From positions 1 to 25,760 of the forward strand of contig DATBFX010000175.1 in assembly GCA_036558305.1 (NCBI GenBank): a DNA stretch of 25,760 bases, in the 5' to 3' direction. The DNA comes from DATBFX01 sp036558305. Lineage in GTDB: Bacteria; Chloroflexota; Chloroflexia; Thermomicrobiales; UBA6265. Shown in pieces: positions 7,718-15,030 of this stretch. Both the position numbers and the translations under genes were made by a program. Position 1 is the first letter of the stretch. Each line of letters starts with the position of its first letter. The notes beneath the pieces were generated by a model, which was not told the origin of the DNA, did no database searches, and worked only from the letters and a program-made list of their open reading frames with translations.

Positions 7718-8659
7718 TCAGCCGTACAGCGGCACGTGCAGTCTGGGCGCTTCGACGAAATCGTCCATGTCGGTCGACATGTAGACGTAGGTCTTACCGG
7801 CGGACGTCGAGGCGGCCGCGTGATGCCCGCCGGCGTCGAGGGCGACGATGTTCATCTCGCTCGCGAACGGGTCGTCGAGTGACCGGAGGTCGGTCATGGC
7901 GGCCGTCACCGCCTGGTCGAGGGATTGACCGAAGCGAAGAAAAGTGACGACGCTGTGGGCGGTACAGGCCCGCTGGGCCATTTCGCCGCGGCCGGTGCAG
8001 GCGGCGGCGCCCCAGCGATTGTCGGCGTAGTTCCCGGCGCCGATGATCGGCGAGTCGCCCAACCGTCCGGGGTACTTCCAGGCCCATCCCGAGGTGCTGA
8101 CGCCGCAGGCCAGATTGCCGTCGCGATCGCGTGCGATGAAGTTGACGGTGCCGTGGGGCGGTTCGGACAGTTCGGGATCGCGGCTAACCCGCCCGACGAT
8201 GTCGCGGATGCGCGTGTAATAGGCCGATTGGAGCGAGGCGAGCGGGTCGCGACCCTCGAAACGGGCGAGCCAGACGGCCCGCGATGCATCCGTCATCAGA
8301 TCGGTCGCCGGCAGGCCGACCTCTCTTGCCAGCCGCTCCGCGCCCTCGCCCGCGATCAGAACGTGCGGTAGCTCGTCCATGACGCGGCGGGCGAGTTCGA
8401 TCGCGTCCTGGTGGTTCTTGAGGGCACCGATGGAGCCGGCGCGCAGCCCCCGCCCATCCATGATGCTGGCATCGAGTTCGACTTCGCCCAGCAGGTTTGG
8501 GAGGCCGGAGTAACCGACGCTGTGATCGTCGGGATTCGCCTCGACCGGTTTGATACCGGCGACGACGGCGTCGACGGCGGAACCGCCGCACCGCAAAACC
8601 TCGACCGCTTGCCGAATCCCGACCGAACCGTTGGTGCTCGCGACGACGATCGGTTCCAC
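7718..8659 (-). CDS. N4-(beta-N-acetylglucosaminyl)-L-asparaginase / isoaspartyl peptidase-family Ntn hydrolase
   Basis: 313 residues from a GTG at 8659 preceded by GGGAGGGG. It belongs to the type-2 asparaginase (T2) Ntn-hydrolase family, which self-cleaves into alpha and beta chains. The nucleophile is Thr171 in PPHGTVNF, with cleavage expected between Gly170 and Thr171. The downstream signature STSGWAWKYPGRLGDSPIIG and AGNYADN forms the substrate pocket. The N-terminal GGSAVDAV is the family opening motif. The closest resemblance is to glycosylasparaginases, which release aspartate from GlcNAc-Asn, but isoaspartyl peptidase activity is also possible. There is no signal peptide, so it is cytoplasmic. 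It lies 21 bp after the AIR-synthase-like gene. Confidence 0.88.
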   Translation of the reverse strand: MEPIVVASTNGSVGIRQAVEVLRCGGSAVDAVVAGIKPVEANPDDHSVGYSGLPNLLGEVELDASIMDGRGLRAGSIGALKNHQDAIELARRVMDELPHVLIAGEGAERLAREVGLPATDLMTDASRAVWLARFEGRDPLASLQSAYYTRIRDIVGRVSRDPELSEPPHGTVNFIARDRDGNLACGVSTSGWAWKYPGRLGDSPIIGAGNYADNRWGAAACTGRGEMAQRACTAHSVVTFLRFGQSLDQAVTAAMTDLRSLDDPFASEMNIVALDAGGHHAAASTSAGKTYVYMSTDMDDFVEAPRLHVPLYG

Positions 8660-8680
8660 GTCCCCTCCCGTTGTTGCGCT

Positions 8681-9715
8681 TTAGCGGGCGGATGCCGCGA
8701 GGGCGCGGGCGACTTCGTCCGACGTAAACGGGGCCAACTCGACCGGTCGGCCGTCTCGCAGCAGGGTGATCCCGCGCTCGGGCGACGTCAGCTTGCCGAT
8801 CCACGAGAAGGCGATGCCGTGGTCGAGGCAGGCCCGTTCGACCGCCGGTACGGCCGAGGGCGAAACCGACGCCAGCAGACTGCCCGACGCGAGCATGCCC
8901 AACGGATCGATCCGGTAGTAGGCGGCGATTGCCCTGGTTTCGGGAAGGACCGGGATCAGGCTCTCGTTGACGACCGCGCCGCAGCCGGACGCCTGCGCGA
9001 GTTCGCGAATTCCGGTCGCGAATCCTCCCTCGGTTGGGTCGTGCAGGGAGGTGACGCCGCCCGCGGAGCGAACGACCTCCGCGTCCGTGACGACCGAGAT
9101 TCCGGGGTCCACGAGGAGCGCGGACGCCCGGTCGACCAGGGCTCGACCCAACGCCCGCGTCAATTCGACCGGGCGTTCGCGGGCCAAAAGGGCGGTCCCT
9201 TCGATGGCCAACGCCTTGGTGAGAAGCAGACGGTCACCAGGCTTGGCGCCGCCGGGTACGAGCAGGCGTTCCTTTGGGGCAAGTCCGAGCAACTGGCCGA
9301 CGAGGATGACACGATCGAGTCCCGCCGTCACCTCGGTGTGACCGCCGACGAGAGCAATACCCCGGCGCTGGGAAGCTTTTTGCAGATCGCGAAACAGCGA
9401 TTCCACGCTCGCCTGCGTCGTCCGGCCCTCAGGCAAGAGCGCGGTCACGAGCAGCCACCGCGGTGTCGCGCCCAGGCAGGCGAGGTCGTTGGCGTTGACG
9501 TCGACCAGGTATTGGGCGGCCGTCTCCGAAGCGAACGTGATCGGATCGGTCTTGACGACGAGGACGACGTCGCCGATCTCGATCGCGGCGGCGTCGCGAC
9601 CGATGCCGGGACCGACGACGACGGCGGGATCGGCGAGGACGTGACCGGCGATCAAGCGGGCCAGTAGATCTCCGGGGAGTTTCCCAATCGGCAGCGCGTC
9701 GGGCTGTGCACTCAT
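8681..9715 (-). CDS. AIR synthase-related protein (HypE/ThiL/SelD-like ATP-binding fold)
   Basis: 344 residues from ATG 9715. Features are GPGIGRDAAAIEIGD near 36-50, the VDVNANDLACLGATPRWLL segment typical of the PurM/HypE ATP-binding half, VGGHTEV, and in the C-terminal half LHDPTEGGFATGI and GSLLASV. The superfamily uses ATP to activate an acyl, thio or seleno substrate. The N-terminus lacks the Cys/Sec-containing loop of SelD, and the C-terminus lacks the Cys-bearing tail of canonical HypE. No other hydrogenase-maturation gene is nearby. I therefore leave the function open; many genomes carry such stand-alone paralogs. It is cotranscribed with the asparaginase and sits 38 bp downstream of xseB, possibly as the tail of that operon. 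Confidence 0.82.
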   Translation of the reverse strand: MSAQPDALPIGKLPGDLLARLIAGHVLADPAVVVGPGIGRDAAAIEIGDVVLVVKTDPITFASETAAQYLVDVNANDLACLGATPRWLLVTALLPEGRTTQASVESLFRDLQKASQRRGIALVGGHTEVTAGLDRVILVGQLLGLAPKERLLVPGGAKPGDRLLLTKALAIEGTALLARERPVELTRALGRALVDRASALLVDPGISVVTDAEVVRSAGGVTSLHDPTEGGFATGIRELAQASGCGAVVNESLIPVLPETRAIAAYYRIDPLGMLASGSLLASVSPSAVPAVERACLDHGIAFSWIGKLTSPERGITLLRDGRPVELAPFTSDEVARALAASAR

Positions 9716-9753
9716 GGTTTCACACTGCTCTGGTTCGACCTCTTAGGCACGCG

Positions 9754-10035
9754 TCAATAGGCGGGTTCGTCGACTTGGTCGTCGAGGTCGGATTCGGCTA
9801 CTTCGGTCTCGAGACGGGATATGCGAAGCTCCGCCTCGTCGAGCATCTTCTCACAGCGGCGCCCGATCAGCACACCGAACTCGTAGCAACGAAGCGAATC
9901 TTCGAGCGAGAGCCGTCCATCGTCGAGGCGTTCGACGATCTCCTCGAGCGCAGCCAACGCCGCCTCGAAGGTTCCGCCGGCCAGGACGAACTCCCAGTGA
10001 TCGAATCGCGTCGCCAACGACTCAGTGCCCGCCAT
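9754..10035 (-). CDS. xseB: Exodeoxyribonuclease VII small subunit
   Basis: 93 residues. The helical core FEAALAALEEIVERLDDGRLSLEDSLRCYEFG contains the family signature (LE-x-IV-x-x-L-x-x-G-x-L-x-LE-x-S), followed by a coiled coil ending in an acidic tail. XseB binds the C-terminal coiled coil of XseA to form the single-strand-specific nuclease. Its ATG lies inside the 3' end of xseA with a 14-nt overlap, a typical coupled arrangement. Confidence 0.93.
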   Translation of the reverse strand: MAGTESLATRFDHWEFVLAGGTFEAALAALEEIVERLDDGRLSLEDSLRCYEFGVLIGRRCEKMLDEAELRISRLETEVAESDLDDQVDEPAY

Positions 10036-11332
10036 CGGGCACTCCCGCCGGAACGATCGTCCGCTGGTCTACGCCTTCGACGCGGGCGACGATTACGCCG
10101 TCCGCCAACCGCGCCGAGAAGCGGTCCCGCGCAGCAATGCCGCTCACGGTCGTGATCGGAGCCGTCTCGTTGACTGGTGTGAGATGGGCGTAGCCCCGCC
10201 GAAGAACGCTGCCGGGATCCAGCGCGACGAGACGTGCCCGGTCGAGCTCGATTCCGTGTCGCCGTTTGGCGAGGGCGTCGCCGATCGCCCGTCTCGCTTG
10301 GCCTTGACGCATACCGACCATCACCCGTGCCTCGGCGATGCCGTGGTCCCGGTGCCGCCAGAGGGCGGCGCGCAGTCCGTCGACACCGACTCGACTGGCG
10401 GCAATCGCTCGACGAGGCGATCGCCGCTGACAGCTTGACGTAACGGCGTCGAGATCGCTCTTCGCCTGCTTCAGGCGCCCGTCGATCAGCCAATCGGCGG
10501 TCCGCTGGGCATCGACCAGGCGCGCGGCGAGATCGACGACCGACGGCGAACAGAGTTCGGCGGCGGCCGACGGGGTGGGAGCGCGCAGATCCGCGACGTC
10601 GTCGGCCAGCGTCCAGTCGGTCTCGTGGCCGATCCCGGTCACTACCGGGATCGTGGATGCGAAGATGGCCCGGACGACGCGTTCGTCGTTGAAGCACCAG
10701 AGGTCGTCGGCCGAGCCGCCGCCACGGGCAAGGATGACGACTTGAGCGCGGCCGTCGGTCTGGAGGGCTCGGAGGGCGGCGACGATACCGGCCGGTGCCG
10801 TGTCACCCTGCACCGGGGCCGCCGCCAACAGGACGTCGACCAGGGGGTAGCGTCGCCGCAGGACGTTCTGGATGTCGTGCCAGACGGCCCCTTCGGCCGA
10901 GGTGACGACGCCGATGCATGACGGCATCGAGGGAATCGGACGCTTTCGGCTTGGCTCGAAAAGACCCTCGGCGGCGAGTTGTTGTCGCAAGAGTTCGAGT
11001 TGGAGGGCGAGGATGCCCAGCCCGGCGGGTTGGAGGAGATCGACGTACAACTGGTAGGTGCCGTCGCGTTCGTAGACCGAGATTCGCCCGTGCGCCGCGA
11101 CCTGATCACCGGGTCGCGGGGGAGTGCGAAGCCGTTGCGCTTGCGCCCGAAAGACGACGCACTTGAGCTGGCCGTCGCCGTCGCGCAGCGTGAAATAGGT
11201 GTGACCGGATCGAGCCACGAATGCATCGGCGATCTCGCCTTCGACCCAGAGGTCGGCGAGCAGTTCGTCCGATTCCAACAACGCGCGGAGATAGGAGGTG
11301 AGGAGACCGACCGAGACGACCTGTCGAGTCAC
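10022..11332 (-). CDS. xseA: Exodeoxyribonuclease VII large subunit
   Basis: 436 residues, the usual length. The N-terminal OB fold (about 1-105) contains LWVEGEIADAF, GHTYFTLRDGDGQLKCVVF and the GRISVYERDGTYQLYV strand. The catalytic domain has IGVVTSAEGAVWHDI, ILARGGGSADDLWCFNDE and GIGHETDWTLADDVADLRAPTP, matching the exonuclease VII core. A Gln/Arg-rich helical region (about 290-375) would bind XseB copies. The start is a GTG at 11332 whose last bases overlap the accB stop (GTGA). Confidence 0.96.
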   Translation of the reverse strand: MTRQVVSVGLLTSYLRALLESDELLADLWVEGEIADAFVARSGHTYFTLRDGDGQLKCVVFRAQAQRLRTPPRPGDQVAAHGRISVYERDGTYQLYVDLLQPAGLGILALQLELLRQQLAAEGLFEPSRKRPIPSMPSCIGVVTSAEGAVWHDIQNVLRRRYPLVDVLLAAAPVQGDTAPAGIVAALRALQTDGRAQVVILARGGGSADDLWCFNDERVVRAIFASTIPVVTGIGHETDWTLADDVADLRAPTPSAAAELCSPSVVDLAARLVDAQRTADWLIDGRLKQAKSDLDAVTSSCQRRSPRRAIAASRVGVDGLRAALWRHRDHGIAEARVMVGMRQGQARRAIGDALAKRRHGIELDRARLVALDPGSVLRRGYAHLTPVNETAPITTVSGIAARDRFSARLADGVIVARVEGVDQRTIVPAGVPDGGH

Positions 11333-11817
11333 TCCGCGCTTTCTCCTTCGAGGTCGAGGCGGAGGAGGGGAGACCCGTACTCGACGGCCTGCGCGTTGTC
11401 GACCAGTACCTCGACGACGACGCCCGAATGATCGGCGACGATCTCGTTCATGATCTTCATCGCTTCGATGATGCCGATCGTCTGCCCGGCCGCGACGCGG
11501 TCGCCGACGCGGACGAACGGCGGCTCACCCGGAGCCGGCGAGGCATAGAAGGTACCGATCATGGGTGCGGTCACGACGTGGCCGGCGATGTCTGCCGTCG
11601 GCGGCGACGGTTCGAGTTTGCCGTCGCTGCTCGGGGGCTGTCGCTTCGCGCCGCCGGTTCCCTTGGGCGTCCGTAGGCGAATCGAGACCGATCCGGCGGA
11701 GACGTCGAGTTCGGTCAGACCGCTGGTACGCATGACCTCGACGAGCGACCGAACGGCATCGGTCACCTCATCCAACGTCGGCTCGTCGCCGTAATCCTTG
11801 GACCCGCGTGTGGCCAC
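11329..11817 (-). CDS. accB: Biotin carboxyl carrier protein of acetyl-CoA carboxylase
   Basis: 162 residues. The C-terminal biotinyl domain (about 80-160) carries EAMKIMNEI with the acceptor Lys121, preceded by APMIGTFYASPAPGEPPFV, the bacterial AccB signature including the thumb region. A Pro/Ala-rich linker separates it from a short N-terminal helical region. It carries CO2 for malonyl-CoA formation in fatty-acid synthesis. No accC follows, unlike the common accBC pair. The listed start is a GTG at 11817 with no clear Shine-Dalgarno, and internal GTG/TTG codons are alternatives, so the N-terminus is uncertain. Confidence 0.93.
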   Translation of the reverse strand: MATRGSKDYGDEPTLDEVTDAVRSLVEVMRTSGLTELDVSAGSVSIRLRTPKGTGGAKRQPPSSDGKLEPSPPTADIAGHVVTAPMIGTFYASPAPGEPPFVRVGDRVAAGQTIGIIEAMKIMNEIVADHSGVVVEVLVDNAQAVEYGSPLLRLDLEGESAE

Positions 11818-11829
11818 CTCGTTCGACGC

Positions 11830-12390
11830 CTAGTTCACGCGCTCGAGGTATTCACCGGTGCGCGTGTCGACCTTGAGCCGGTCGCCGGTGTTGACAAACA
11901 GCGGCACGTTGACGACGAGACCCGTTTCCAGCGTGGCCGGTTTGGTCCCTCCCGTGGCAGTGTCGCCCTTGAGACCCGGGTCGGTCTCGGTCACCACGAG
12001 TTCGACCGCGGTCGGCAACTCGAGGTCGATCGGCGAGTCGTTGTAGGTCATCAGGTCGACGGTGTCGTTCTCCTTGATGAACTTCATCGCCGGACCGACC
12101 GCGGACTCGTCCAGCTCGATCTGCTCGAAGGTATCGAGGTCCATGAAGTGGTAGCGGCCGCTCTCAGAATAGAGGTACTGGACGTGTTTGCGTTCCAGGC
12201 GGACCGACTGGAATTTGGCTCCGGCTTGCACCGAATGCTGGGTGATGGAACCGGTGCGAAGGTCGCGCAGGGTCAGGCGCACCTGAGCCGAGCCACGCCC
12301 CTGCTTGTTGTGCGCGAATTCGATGACCTTGACCAATCGACCGTCGTAGTCGAGTGTCAGGCCCTTCCGCAAGTCACCCGTGTCGATCAT
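11830..12390 (-). CDS. efp: Translation elongation factor P, Arg32 type
   Basis: 186 residues, three EF-P domains. Domain I holds DLRKGLTLDYDGRLVKVIEF and the tip loop HNKQGRGSAQVR, domain II QYLYSESGRYHFMD, and domain III the C-terminal signature VPLFVNTGDRLKVDTRTGEY. It relieves ribosome stalling at consecutive prolines. The tip residue equivalent to E. coli Lys34 is Arg32, as in bacteria where EarP rhamnosylates it, but no earP, epmA/epmB or ymfI-like gene is seen here. It sits between the M24 aminopeptidase gene and accB, a classic neighbourhood for efp. AAGGGAG lies upstream of the ATG. Confidence 0.97.
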   Translation of the reverse strand: MIDTGDLRKGLTLDYDGRLVKVIEFAHNKQGRGSAQVRLTLRDLRTGSITQHSVQAGAKFQSVRLERKHVQYLYSESGRYHFMDLDTFEQIELDESAVGPAMKFIKENDTVDLMTYNDSPIDLELPTAVELVVTETDPGLKGDTATGGTKPATLETGLVVNVPLFVNTGDRLKVDTRTGEYLERVN

Positions 12391-12412
12391 GCTGAGGGCT
12401 CTCCCTTGTCGT

Positions 12413-13501
12413 TCAAACCGGCGTCATCTTTGGCGCTCTGGTCAGGTTCCGGCATCCGTCGGCGGTGATAACCACGACGTCTTCGATGCGAACCCCGCCC
12501 CAACCGGGGACGTAGACGCCGGGTTCGACCGTCACGACCTCTCCCGGTTGCAGGACGTCGGTCGACGTCGTTCCCAGGCTCGGCGCTTCGTGGACCCGGA
12601 CGCCGAGTCCGTGACCCAAACCGTGGACGAAGTGGTCCTTGTGTCCGGCGGCTTCGATCACCCGGCGGGCCAAGGCGTCGCCATCGGTCCCGCTCACACC
12701 GGGGCGTAGCCCGGCGAGCGCCGCGGTCTGGGCCGCGAAGACGACATTGTATACGGCCTTGAGCCGATCATCCGGGTCGCCGAGCCAGATGGTGCGGGTG
12801 AGGTCCCCGTTGTAGCCGGCGACGAGCGCGCCCATGTCGATCGTGATCGGTTCGCCTTCGCGGACCCGGCGGTCGCTCGGTCGGTGGTGGGGACGCGCGG
12901 CGTGCGGACCCGAGGCGACGTTGGTTGGGAAGGCGGCGCCGTCGGCTCCCGCCTCGCGGAAACCCTTTTCGGTCATCCAGGCGATCTCGCGCTCGGTCAT
13001 ACCAGGCTGGATTGCGGCGACGGTTGAGGTGAAGACCTCGTCGGTGAGGCCGAGTGCACGCTCAAGAGCCACAATCTCGTCCGCGTCTTTGACTCGCCGG
13101 AGATCGTCGACGAGGCCGTGCGTCGATAGCAGGACCGCCTCACCTGCAAGGCATGACGACAACTCCTGGTGGGTGGAGTAGAGCATCGCGTCGTCCTCGA
13201 ACCCGACGCGCTTCCAACCCAGCCCCTTGATGTGCTCGGAAACGGTGCCGGTCCAGGGGCGTTTCCAGGCGCCGACCGCGAAGGCGGACGCTTCCGATGC
13301 CGCCCACTCGGTATTGTTCGGACTGGTGAGGAGGGCCGCGTCGGCCGGGCCGATCAGGAGCACGCCGGCCGATTCGTTCGGCGCGTGATCGTGCGCCGAA
13401 TAGCCGCTGAGATAAAAACGGTTCGACGGGTCGGTGACGATGAATCCGTCGAGTTCGCTCTCGGCGAGCTTCGCGCGAAGTCGATCTAAGCGTGCAGTCA
13501 T
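12413..13501 (-). CDS. pepP: M24-family Xaa-Pro aminopeptidase/dipeptidase
   Basis: 362 residues from ATG 13501. The frame runs open to 14113, but the upstream part is antisense-like reading under aroQ. The N-terminal creatinase-like domain covers about 1-130. The pita-bread catalytic domain carries the five dinuclear metal ligands: Asp222 (IDMGA), Asp233 (GDLTRT), His297 (HGLGHGLG), Glu326 (VEPGVY) and Glu340 (VRIEDVV). It cleaves N-terminal X-Pro bonds in the cytoplasm. The ATG overlaps the aroQ TGA (ATGA). PepP and PepQ types cannot be separated by motif alone, so the symbol is tentative. Confidence 0.93.
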   Translation of the reverse strand: MTARLDRLRAKLAESELDGFIVTDPSNRFYLSGYSAHDHAPNESAGVLLIGPADAALLTSPNNTEWAASEASAFAVGAWKRPWTGTVSEHIKGLGWKRVGFEDDAMLYSTHQELSSCLAGEAVLLSTHGLVDDLRRVKDADEIVALERALGLTDEVFTSTVAAIQPGMTEREIAWMTEKGFREAGADGAAFPTNVASGPHAARPHHRPSDRRVREGEPITIDMGALVAGYNGDLTRTIWLGDPDDRLKAVYNVVFAAQTAALAGLRPGVSGTDGDALARRVIEAAGHKDHFVHGLGHGLGVRVHEAPSLGTTSTDVLQPGEVVTVEPGVYVPGWGGVRIEDVVVITADGCRNLTRAPKMTPV

Positions 13502-13965
13502 GACGTGACCAATCCCCTCCCATCGAGTCGTGCCAAAAGGTATTGGAGTGCCAGCACGTAGCCGTCGGCGCCGAAACCGGCAATCTGTCCGATGGCAACC
13601 GGAGCGATCACCGAGTGATGCCGAAACTCTTCGCGGGCGTGGATGTTCGTCAAGTGGACCTCGACGGTCGGCACGTCGGAGGCGGCAATCGCATCCCGGA
13701 GGGCGATGCTGTAATGGGTCAACGCGCCGGGATTGATGATGATGCCCGCGGCACGACCGCGGCACTCCTGAATCTGGTCGACGAGGGCGCCTTCGTGGTT
13801 CGACTGAAAGGCGACGAGCTCGACCGGGGGCGTCTTGGCGGCGGCGATCGTGCGCAGTGACGCTTCGACGTCGGCCAGAGTCGTGCGGCCGTAGAGCTGA
13901 GGCTCGCGGGTGCCGAGCAAATTCAGGTTCGGTCCGTTCAGGAGGACGATGCGACGCTCCGGCAT
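13498..13965 (-). CDS. aroQ: Type II 3-dehydroquinate dehydratase
   Basis: 155 residues, the usual size. GPNLNLLGTREPQLYG (11-26) holds the lid arginine Arg20 and the catalytic Tyr25. INPGALTHYS (77-86) is the substrate-binding loop, His104 in VEVHLTNIHAREEFR is the catalytic partner, and SVIAPVAIGQIAGFG closes the fold. It dehydrates 3-dehydroquinate to 3-dehydroshikimate in aromatic amino-acid synthesis. Its ATG shares one base with the stop of the preceding gene (TGATG), so translation is coupled. Confidence 0.97.
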   Translation of the reverse strand: MPERRIVLLNGPNLNLLGTREPQLYGRTTLADVEASLRTIAAAKTPPVELVAFQSNHEGALVDQIQECRGRAAGIIINPGALTHYSIALRDAIAASDVPTVEVHLTNIHAREEFRHHSVIAPVAIGQIAGFGADGYVLALQYLLARLDGRGLVTS

Positions 13966-14996
13966 CAGACCCGATCCGGAACGACCATGCCGACCGGAGC
14001 GCCGCTGTTGGCGAGGGCGGCGACGTAGGTCTTGATCGGGTAGGTCTTGTCGCTGCCGTCGGGTCGCATGCGGCCGCGGAAGACGTAGATCGGCTCCAGG
14101 TACTGGCGGCCACCGGGCGGTCCGGCCGTGGTGTAGGCGAGGACGACGCTGCTGTAGGTCACGTCCCCTTTCACCTCGGTACCCGCCGGCGCCTGGTCCT
14201 CGGGAAGGTCGACTTCGACGTAAGCCTGACCGCTTTCGACGTCCTTCCAGGCTTCCTGCGCCGGGCGGAGCTGGTAGACGTCACCGCGCCGGATCTCGGC
14301 CCACCGGAGCGATGCTTCCAGGATGGTCCCGGTCGGACCGAGCGTGACCGTGATGCTCGGGTAACCCGACAGCACGTCCTTCGGTTCCTCGGGGAGAAAC
14401 TGGACCACGACGCGTTGGGAATCTTCGACGCGTCCGACGACCTGGGCATCGCCGAGGTCGGGTGGCATCAACCCCGTCAACCGGAGCCACTCGCGCGCGA
14501 ACGCGATGGCGTCGCTATCGCCGGGCAGGTCGCCTTGGAGGACGTCCGCCAGCGAGAAGTACTGGACCAGGTCGGCGGAGATGAAGACCTGACCGGTTCC
14601 CGACGCCTCGAACGTCCCGTTCCCTTTGTCCTGGACCGGCGAGCCGATCTTCAGGCGGTCGGCCACCTTTTGCGCTTCGTCGAGTGTCGGGGCCGACCGG
14701 ATCAGCTCGTAAACGTTGGCCTCCTTCGGCAGCGCGTCGAGGTCGGTCTTGAGCGAGGCTTTCAAGTTGAACGTGTAGCCCTGCTGGTTGGAGGTCGGGA
14801 TGTCGGGGGAGGGGAGTTCCGAGGTGACTTCGCTCTGCGCGGTGCCGCCGGCGCCGGCGGTCGGTGTTGCCGTCGGCGGTTCGGTCGTCCCGAGCGCACC
14901 CGCAGGGTAGAGCGCCAGGAGCGCCGTCAAGATCAAGACAAGACAACCGGCGATCGACAGCATGCCGCCAATCGATCGCACACGATCCCGCTTCAA
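13965..14996 (-). CDS. Membrane-anchored protein of unknown function
   Basis: 343 residues from a TTG at 14996, chosen because GGAGGAGGGAGAC directly precedes it; a GTG at 15011 is in frame but has poor ribosome-binding spacing. One transmembrane helix near the N-terminus (GGMLSIAGCLVLILTALLALY) is followed by a Thr/Pro/Ala-rich linker and an extracytoplasmic region of about 270 residues rich in beta-like segments. Its topology and layout recall the YycH/YycI type of exported regulatory proteins, but I see no definite family motif. It is the second gene of the uvrB cluster and is translationally coupled to aroQ, so it is conserved in position rather than in recognised function. Confidence 0.82.
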   Translation of the reverse strand: MKRDRVRSIGGMLSIAGCLVLILTALLALYPAGALGTTEPPTATPTAGAGGTAQSEVTSELPSPDIPTSNQQGYTFNLKASLKTDLDALPKEANVYELIRSAPTLDEAQKVADRLKIGSPVQDKGNGTFEASGTGQVFISADLVQYFSLADVLQGDLPGDSDAIAFAREWLRLTGLMPPDLGDAQVVGRVEDSQRVVVQFLPEEPKDVLSGYPSITVTLGPTGTILEASLRWAEIRRGDVYQLRPAQEAWKDVESGQAYVEVDLPEDQAPAGTEVKGDVTYSSVVLAYTTAGPPGGRQYLEPIYVFRGRMRPDGSDKTYPIKTYVAALANSGAPVGMVVPDRV

Positions 14997-15030
14997 GTCT
15001 CCCTCCTCCACTCCTATCGTGTCGTCTCGG

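Noticed and set aside
13502..14113. Extra 200 residues on the M24 aminopeptidase.
   Set aside because: They lie entirely over aroQ and its neighbour in another frame; the M24 domain begins at 13501 with an ATGA coupling.
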